A stretch of DNA of 11,186 nucleotides, taken from NCBI GenBank assembly GCA_947589525.1, contig CANQAW010000043.1, positions 1 through 11,186 on the forward strand, given 5' to 3'. Both the position numbers and the translations under genes were made by a program. The notes under the pieces are model-generated. The model searched no databases and had not been told where the DNA came from. It saw only the letters and a program-made list of their open reading frames with translations. Origin of the DNA: Candidatus Gastranaerophilales bacterium (lineage in GTDB: Bacteria; Cyanobacteriota; Vampirovibrionia; Gastranaerophilales; Gastranaerophilaceae). Positions 6,653 through 11,186 of this stretch are shown one piece after another. Position 1 is the stretch's first letter. Each line of letters opens with the position of its first letter.

Positions 6653-7085
6653 TTCTTAATTCCTTGAAATAATTTTTTAAAAGTTCGCTTCCTTGTTCTT
6701 CCATAATTCCGCCTAAAATTTTCATTTTTGAATTAGCCAGAGGAGCAAGATTTATTTTACCGCCAAAAGCACCGTAATTTGTGTCGTAAGCCGAAAAGTA
6801 CAGATTTTCTATTCTTGAATTTAATATTGCCCAAGCACACATAGGACAAGGCTCTAAAGTAACATACATATCACAGCCCGTTAATCTTAAGCTTTTGAGT
6901 TTTTTATTTGCGTCATTAAGTGCCAAAAGCTCAGCATGAGAAGTAATCAGAGATTTTTTTTCTCTTTTGTTTGTTTTGATTGAAACTATTTTGTCGTTTT
7001 TTGTAATAATTGCACATACCGGAATATCAATTTTAACCTTTTGAGCTTTTTCGAGTGCAAGTGTCATTATTTCTTTATTTAACAT
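6633..7085 (-). CDS. tadA: TadA-type tRNA adenosine deaminase
   Basis: Zinc deaminase that converts A34 to inosine in the anticodon of tRNA-Arg (ACG). It has 150 residues, near the usual 150-170. The zinc and catalytic residues are His50 and Glu52 in SHAEL, then Cys80 and Cys83 in LEPCPMC. Asn39 fits the conserved pre-catalytic Asn. The C-terminal LLKNYFKELR matches the TadA tail. Small departures from consensus are Cys24 in PVCAII (usually PVGAV) and Trp85 where Gly is usual after PCPMCA. Other cytidine or guanine deaminases are less likely because of the tail and the TLEPCPMC block. It overlaps the kinase gene upstream by 11 bp and has only a weak ribosome site, so it is probably translationally coupled. 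Confidence 0.88.
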   Translation of the reverse strand: MLNKEIMTLALEKAQKVKIDIPVCAIITKNDKIVSIKTNKREKKSLITSHAELLALNDANKKLKSLRLTGCDMYVTLEPCPMCAWAILNSRIENLYFSAYDTNYGAFGGKINLAPLANSKMKILGGIMEEQGSELLKNYFKELRSEKITR

Positions 7086-8718
7086 AGTCTTTAAATTTTA
7101 AACTTATTACAAATTCATTTTTGCATTTTAGCCTTATTTCAATGTTCATTTGAGCGCAGAGACCTTTGACGATATATAACCCGAGCCCCGTTCCTCTCGT
7201 TTTTCTTGTCAATGATGAATCAAGCCTTACAAATTTATCAAATAATTTTTCTTTTTCTTCGGATGTGATTTTTTCGCATTTATTTGCTATTTCTATGGCA
7301 GGGCATTTATTAAGTTTTTTAATTCGAACTTTAACCGCTGTATTGTCAAGTGTGTATTTTTGAGCATTATCTACTAAATTTATAAGAACCTGTTCCAATC
7401 TGTGTTCATCCGCCCAAACAAAAGGAACTTCGGTTTCCGACTTAAAATCAAAAGGAATATTTTCGTTGTATTGATACTCTAATATTCTTTGAACTATTTC
7501 ATTTAAATCTGTTTCCTGAAGGTTAAATTTCATGCTTGACGAATCAAGTTCGGGAATTGTAAGTAAATCTTCAACCATTCTTGACAGTCTTTGAGCTTGA
7601 TTTTTAATGATTTTAAGCGATTTGATTTTGGTTTCTTCGTCCAATTTAATATCATGTCTTAACAGTCTGGAAGTATAGCCGATAATACTTGTCAACGGGG
7701 TTCTGAATTCGTGGCTTGTAGAACTTATTAAGTTTTCTCTGTATTCGTTTAATTGATTTAATTTTTTATTTTTTTGCTTTAAATCTTTATAAGAAGTGTT
7801 GATTTTATTTGCCATGTAGTTAAATTCTTTGGCTAAGAATATTATTTCATGCGGAGTGAATGCTGTTTTTAAAAGATGTATTTTTTTATCGTAGTTGCCC
7901 TTTGAAATAGCCGTAATTCCTTTAAATAATTGCCTTATATTAATATACAGGTAGTAAGAATATAAGCTTACTATTGTTATAATGGAAAGTCCGGCAAAAA
8001 GAAGCGAAAGCAGTATTTTTCCTCTTGCTTTATTTATTGTATCTTTTGTAACTTTTTTTGTTGTATCAACAATAACAACCCAAGGAGAATTCTCGATTTT
8101 TGCGTATGCTTTCGGAGTGTTTTTTGAGCTTCCGAAAAAGCCTGATTTTACGCCTTTATTATATTTAAAATTTTTAATTTCTTCTTTTATTTCAATGTTA
8201 TTGGTATTTGAAGTTATAATTTCTTTTGTATTTTCATCAATAATCAGTATGTTTCTGCCTTTTGTATTTTTGCTTTCAAAAAGTTCGTTTATGATGTTAA
8301 TTTTAATCTGTCCTCTGAGATAAAACCTGCCTTCTTTATCAATCGGGGCATATAAGGTCAGATAGTCATCTTTTATTTGTTTTTTGTTTGCAGGAAGTTT
8401 GTTTTTTTCAATTACTCCGAGATTTTTAAAAAGGGTGGCTTTTTGTTCAATGTTTTTAAAATATTTTGTTTTATACATTGAATTAGGCATATAATTAAAG
8501 GCTGAAGCCAGCTGATTTAATTGCGACTGACTGAACTCAAGATATTTTTCGGTTGAATCTGCCGTAAATTCCGCCATTATGGAAGCATTCATTTTGAGTT
8601 CATTTCTAACCGACTGCTGGGAGATATTTGAGATAATTATTCCTATGGTAATAAAAGGTATTAAAACCGCAATAATAAGAGTTATGGTAATTTGTTCTAT
8701 GATTTTTAAATGTTTCAT
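7075..8718 (-). CDS. Membrane sensor histidine kinase with extracytoplasmic Cache-like domain
   Basis: Sensor that would phosphorylate the response regulator encoded just upstream. Among its 547 residues are a first membrane helix (about 10-31), an extracytoplasmic region (32-234) ending in SPWVVIVDTT as in dCache domains, and a second helix (about 235-257). HAMP (258-310), a coiled linker, HisKA with phospho-acceptor His336 in STSHEFRTP, and HATPase_c (436-545) follow. The N box (LINLVDNAQKY, 445-455), F box (LFDKFVRLD) and G2 box (RGTGLGLYIVK) are intact. The G1 box, normally DxGxG, reads NKCEK at 479-483 and has lost the Asp and both glycines. Unlike NblS/Hik33, it has no PAS domain. The ATG overlaps the regulator stop by 4 bp (ATGA), with GGAAG as ribosome site. 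The ligand is unknown. Confidence 0.93.
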   Translation of the reverse strand: MKHLKIIEQITITLIIAVLIPFITIGIIISNISQQSVRNELKMNASIMAEFTADSTEKYLEFSQSQLNQLASAFNYMPNSMYKTKYFKNIEQKATLFKNLGVIEKNKLPANKKQIKDDYLTLYAPIDKEGRFYLRGQIKINIINELFESKNTKGRNILIIDENTKEIITSNTNNIEIKEEIKNFKYNKGVKSGFFGSSKNTPKAYAKIENSPWVVIVDTTKKVTKDTINKARGKILLSLLFAGLSIITIVSLYSYYLYINIRQLFKGITAISKGNYDKKIHLLKTAFTPHEIIFLAKEFNYMANKINTSYKDLKQKNKKLNQLNEYRENLISSTSHEFRTPLTSIIGYTSRLLRHDIKLDEETKIKSLKIIKNQAQRLSRMVEDLLTIPELDSSSMKFNLQETDLNEIVQRILEYQYNENIPFDFKSETEVPFVWADEHRLEQVLINLVDNAQKYTLDNTAVKVRIKKLNKCPAIEIANKCEKITSEEKEKLFDKFVRLDSSLTRKTRGTGLGLYIVKGLCAQMNIEIRLKCKNEFVISLKFKDYVK

Positions 8719-9428
8719 TCTTCGCTTCCGAAAGGTGTTAATTTATACCCTATATTTACAACGGTATGAAGGTATTTGGGATTTCTTTGGTCGGGTTCTA
8801 TTTTTTGCCTTAGACCTCCGACGTGAACCCTGACCATTCTTACGTCTTCATTTGAGTCATATCCCCAAACCTCATCCAGCAAAGTTGCCAGACTAACCGG
8901 AGAGTTTATATACTGCATAAGGCAGTATAAAATTTCAAACTCAGTCGGAGTTAATTTTACTTTTTTATCTATAATTACCGCTTCCAGACTGTTAGGCAGA
9001 ATTTCTATATCACCTGCTCTCAACACTTCTTTTTTTTGGGTTTGACCTGATGAATCACTTCGTCTCAGCAAGGCTCTAATTCTTAACAGAACTTCCTGCA
9101 CGTCAAAGGGTTTAATTAAATAATCATCGGCACCGCAGTCAAAGCCTTGTTTTTTATCTTCAATAGTACCTTTTGCGGTTAAAAGCAAAACGGGAATGTT
9201 CGGTTTTGCAAGGCGAATATTATTGCATACGTCGTATCCGTTCATCTTTGGCATCATTACATCAAGCAAAATTAAATCGTAATTATTTTCAAGAGCCTTT
9301 TTTAAGCCTTGCTCGCCGTTGGATGCACTGTCTACTATGTATCCGCTTTGAGAAATATCAAAAACAAGAAGCTCTCTTATTTCGCTGTCATCATCTACCA
9401 CTAAAATTCTTTTATTTGTTTTTTGCAT
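8715..9428 (-). CDS. OmpR-family response regulator, RpaA-like
   Basis: Two-domain transcription regulator of 237 residues. The receiver domain (7-122) has the acidic pair Asp12-Asp13, phospho-acceptor Asp56 in LLDVMMP, Thr84 and Lys106 in IKPFDV. The winged helix (about 137-232) has LTPTEFEILYCLMQ, LDEVWGYD and MVRVHVGGLRQKIEP. From memory, cyanobacterial RpaA shares GADDYL-KPFDVEE, RALLRR, LT-LEFELLHCL, EVWGY and IRVHIRHLRTKLEP, closer than PhoB or OmpR. Whether it is a true ortholog is not known; RpaA's usual partner, SasA, is soluble while the kinase here is a membrane protein. The start codon is 1 bp after the NfeD-like stop, with GAGGT upstream. Targets may include the HLR1-like repeat at 4387-4408. 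Confidence 0.92.
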   Translation of the reverse strand: MQKTNKRILVVDDDSEIRELLVFDISQSGYIVDSASNGEQGLKKALENNYDLILLDVMMPKMNGYDVCNNIRLAKPNIPVLLLTAKGTIEDKKQGFDCGADDYLIKPFDVQEVLLRIRALLRRSDSSGQTQKKEVLRAGDIEILPNSLEAVIIDKKVKLTPTEFEILYCLMQYINSPVSLATLLDEVWGYDSNEDVRMVRVHVGGLRQKIEPDQRNPKYLHTVVNIGYKLTPFGSEE

Positions 9429-9429
9429 T

Positions 9430-9867
9430 TTATTTGATTACCTCAACGTTTAAAACCATGTTTTCTCTTGAAACTATTTTAACCTTTCTGCCGGCTTTTA
9501 TTTCTTTATCGTTAACTGCTTTTGCACTCCATAATTCGTTATTAATTTTAATTTGACCAATTCCGTCTATGGATAAAGTTTTTCCGATATCTTTTGTAAC
9601 AGTTGCGGTTTTTTGCAAAATATTTTCGGCATTTTTCAGTTTTTTTACGTCTTGAAATTCTTTTATGAAAATTGTTTTGATTAAGAAATAAAATATGGCG
9701 CAAAAACACAATAAAGCGCTTATCTGAATTGTGTAATTCTGCGGTATTTTATATGCCGTAATTGACGTAAATAAAAAGGCGCAAGCAAGGCTTAATTTGT
9801 AAATGCCTGATTTTTTAAAATCCGCATACAGAAATATAAAACCTATTATAGCCCAGATTATATACAC
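9430..9867 (-). CDS. NfeD-like membrane protein
   Basis: A 145-residue protein with three predicted membrane helices (about 2-16, 23-39 and 46-68). A soluble C-terminal domain (about 84-144) has the NfeD OB-fold pattern: TATVTKDIGKT, GIGQIKINNELWSAKA, and IKAGRKVKIVSRENMVLNVEVI. Short NfeD proteins usually act with a stomatin/flotillin-like (SPFH) partner in membrane organisation; no partner gene is in this window. The only plausible start is GTG at 9867, because an in-frame TAA lies two codons upstream and no ATG follows before residue 137. Its ribosome site is poor and the predicted promoter overlaps its start (see findings). It is the first gene before the two-component pair. Confidence 0.8.
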   Translation of the reverse strand: MYIIWAIIGFIFLYADFKKSGIYKLSLACAFLFTSITAYKIPQNYTIQISALLCFCAIFYFLIKTIFIKEFQDVKKLKNAENILQKTATVTKDIGKTLSIDGIGQIKINNELWSAKAVNDKEIKAGRKVKIVSRENMVLNVEVIK

Positions 9868-9869
9868 TT

Positions 9870-9898
9870 TTTATACCAATAATTCTTATATATGTAAA
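9870..9898 (-). promoter_or_regulatory. Promoter of the NfeD / two-component / tadA cluster
   Basis: On the minus strand TTTACA (9893-9898), a 17-bp spacer and TATAAA (9870-9875) are near consensus. The -10 is extended by TGG (TGGTATAAA). This is the best promoter in the window. The start site would fall near 9863, which is at or just inside the GTG start of the NfeD-like gene. Confidence 0.6.
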
Positions 9899-9940
9899 TT
9901 ATAAATTTTAAAAAGAGACTGTCAATTATCTGATTACATT

Positions 9941-10729
9941 CTATATGAAATTAACAACTACTATTTCGGGTTTGCAATTTAATCTTAAGGGTATTCCCCT
10001 TGTTCCGAGCCCTTTTGATATAATCATTTGATTGCTTGTTTTTGATATTGTGCCTGATGCAAATTCGACTCCAAACTTTGAATCCACAATTAAAGGCGGA
10101 GTGAACGGAAACAAAAACTGTCCTCCGTGCGTGTGTCCCGCAAAAATTATGCTCGTTTCTTCCATTATGTCGAAATATATATCAGGATTATGAGTAATGA
10201 CAATTCTGGGCATTTTTGTACGTTTAAACGCCTTTGTAATATCTGATTTTTGCGATTTTTTATCTCCGATACCTACTATATAAATTGATTTTTGATTAAT
10301 TTCAACTCTTGCGCTTGAATTTTCAAGAACTTTTATTCCGTTGCTTTTAAACCCTTTCTTAATTACGGCTGCGCTGTTTTTCCAATCCGCTTCTCCGAGG
10401 ACGGCAAACATTGGTGCTTTTGTTTTTTTAAATCTTGAAGAAAAAACAAACGGGCTCATGAGGTTTTTCGGGTTTTTACTGTTTGTGTAATCTCCGCCAA
10501 GCAGTATTATATCAGGCTTTTCTTTAATGGTTAAATCGGCAATTTTTTTTAATTTTTTATAATCTTTTTTTTTAAAATGAAAATCGGATAAAAAAACAAC
10601 ACAAATACCCTTAAGTTGTTCGTTTGCAACTTGATATCGGGTTACTTGAAAGTCATTTGGCTCTCTAATAGCAGACTGAATAAAGAGCGCAATAAGACAA
10701 ATGTAGGTAAATATTGTCTTTTTACTCAT
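9941..10729 (-). CDS. Membrane-anchored YkuE-like metallophosphoesterase with altered motif III
   Basis: A 262-residue calcineurin-like phosphoesterase. One hydrophobic helix at residues 6-21 probably anchors it, with the catalytic domain outside the cytoplasm. Motifs I, II, IV and V are present: SDFHF (Asp49, His51), GGDYTNS (Asp80), THNPD (His180) and AGHTHGGQ (His199, His201). Motif III, normally GNHD, is GEAD at 112-115, so the metal-bridging Asn and the catalytic His are both missing. The family includes phosphodiesterases acting on lipid or nucleotide substrates; the substrate here is not known and activity may be reduced. The ATG at 10729 has no evident ribosome site. The gene is divergent from the dGTPase gene and ends 74 bp before the NfeD-like gene, with no hairpin terminator between. 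Confidence 0.9.
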   Translation of the reverse strand: MSKKTIFTYICLIALFIQSAIREPNDFQVTRYQVANEQLKGICVVFLSDFHFKKKDYKKLKKIADLTIKEKPDIILLGGDYTNSKNPKNLMSPFVFSSRFKKTKAPMFAVLGEADWKNSAAVIKKGFKSNGIKVLENSSARVEINQKSIYIVGIGDKKSQKSDITKAFKRTKMPRIVITHNPDIYFDIMEETSIIFAGHTHGGQFLFPFTPPLIVDSKFGVEFASGTISKTSNQMIISKGLGTRGIPLRLNCKPEIVVVNFI

Positions 10730-10767
10730 AAAAAAATTCTAACATTTTTTGAAAATAAAATACATAT

Positions 10768-10783
10768 ATGATTTAAAAATCAT
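10768..10783. repeat. Inverted repeat in the divergent promoter region
   Basis: ATGATTT (10768-10774), two bases, then AAATCAT (10777-10783) form a perfect 7-bp inverted repeat. Its centre is about 30 bp upstream of the predicted dGTPase start site, over the expected -35 position, so it may be an operator. High A/T content means chance is a real alternative. Confidence 0.35.
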
Positions 10784-10793
10784 TAAAATTAAG

Positions 10794-10799
10794 TATAAT
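10794..10799 (+). promoter_or_regulatory. -10 box of the dGTPase gene
   Basis: A perfect TATAAT lies 25 bp upstream of the ATG at 10825. The -35 at 17-18 bp spacing is poor (ATTTAA or GATTTA) and lies within the inverted repeat at 10768-10783. The start site would be near 10806. Confidence 0.5.
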
Positions 10800-10824
10800 G
10801 ACGAAAAGCGCACAGAGAGTGGAT

Positions 10825-11186
10825 ATGAGAGAAAAAAACGTAATAAAAAAGAACTCGTTTGAGAAATATGCAATTTTCGAAAATAACGCAAAATATGAAA
10901 ATTGTATACAAAGAATTTCACCTTTAATTAACAAACCTAATGAAATTCGCACTCCTTTTGACAGAGATGCTACAAGAATTCTCCATTCAAGCGCATACAG
11001 AAGATTAAAACATAAAACACAGGTGTTCTTTGCAACAAACAATGACCACGTATGTACGAGAATTGAGCATGTTAACCATGTTGCAAGTATTTCAAAAACA
11101 ATTGCTTCTGCACTGGGATTAAATGTTTCGCTGACCGAAGCCATTGCTCTGGGACATGATTTGGGGCATAGTCCTTTCGGACACCA
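10825..11186 (+). CDS. dgt: dGTP triphosphohydrolase (HD family), 3' end outside window
   Basis: Hydrolyses dGTP, or dNTPs more broadly, to the nucleoside and triphosphate. The first 120 residues of a family member normally of about 330-500 residues are visible. Diagnostic stretches are RTPFDRDATRILHSSAYRRL (42-61), KTQVF (64-68), RIEHVNHVASISKTIA (79-94), and EAIALGHDLGHSPFGH (105-120). His82 and the His111-Asp112 pair are HD-domain metal ligands, and the GHDLGHSPFGH block is close to invariant in this family. The ATG at 10825 has GAGAGTGG just before it, an imperfect ribosome site at short spacing. The size class (short dGTPase-like or long Dgt) is not decidable because the gene is cut. Confidence 0.93.
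   Translation, partial: MREKNVIKKNSFEKYAIFENNAKYENCIQRISPLINKPNEIRTPFDRDATRILHSSAYRRLKHKTQVFFATNNDHVCTRIEHVNHVASISKTIASALGLNVSLTEAIALGHDLGHSPFGH

Noticed and set aside
7982..8323. A 113-codon plus-strand open frame with hydrophobic content
   Set aside because: It is antisense to the sensor kinase; the hydrophobicity arises from the A/T-rich complement of charged codons.
10739..11144. Minus-strand open frames of 60 and 123 codons
   Set aside because: They are antisense to the dGTPase gene, which has unmistakable HD-family motifs on the plus strand.

Overview
The window is low-GC bacterial DNA, about one third G+C by eye, using the standard code. Three traits suggest a non-photosynthetic relative of the cyanobacteria of the Melainabacteria/Gastranaerophilales kind. 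The OmpR-type response regulator resembles cyanobacterial RpaA. The FabF fragment resembles cyanobacterial FabF. Central metabolism shows an anaerobic ferredoxin-linked 2-oxoacid oxidoreductase. This placement is an inference; an anaerobic Firmicute or another AT-rich gut lineage cannot be excluded without a search.

Left block (1-4233, minus strand): one tightly packed operon, read from right to left. It encodes a four-subunit 2-oxoacid:ferredoxin oxidoreductase (two-cluster ferredoxin subunit, then alpha, beta and gamma), followed by FabH and FabF, which is cut by the window edge. Genes overlap or abut at nearly every junction. The alpha and beta subunits look like the VorB-type branched-chain 2-oxoacid enzyme. 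Its acyl-CoA products would be suitable primers for FabH, so the operon may couple amino-acid-derived oxoacids to fatty acid initiation.

Middle (4234-5924, plus strand): a 252-bp divergent intergenic region contains a clean TATAAT box and, upstream of it, a perfect tandem 10-bp repeat. On the minus strand the repeat matches HLR1, the binding site of the cyanobacterial RpaB/RpaA regulators. It sits where an activator of the next gene would bind. That gene is an unrecognised 116-residue helical protein followed by a good rho-independent terminator. A CorA-type transporter with its own predicted promoter comes next.

Right block (5921-9867, minus strand): an apparent five-gene operon in the order NfeD-like membrane protein, RpaA-like response regulator, membrane sensor kinase, TadA-type tRNA adenosine deaminase and a TIGR02757/DUF2400 protein. 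The last four genes overlap one another. The cluster runs tail to tail into corA with a 4-bp overlap.

Right end: a membrane-anchored YkuE-like metallophosphoesterase (minus strand) lacks the usual GNHD motif. It is divergent from the start of a dGTP triphosphohydrolase gene (plus strand) that runs off the window. No rRNA, tRNA, CRISPR array, insertion sequence or phage gene was seen.
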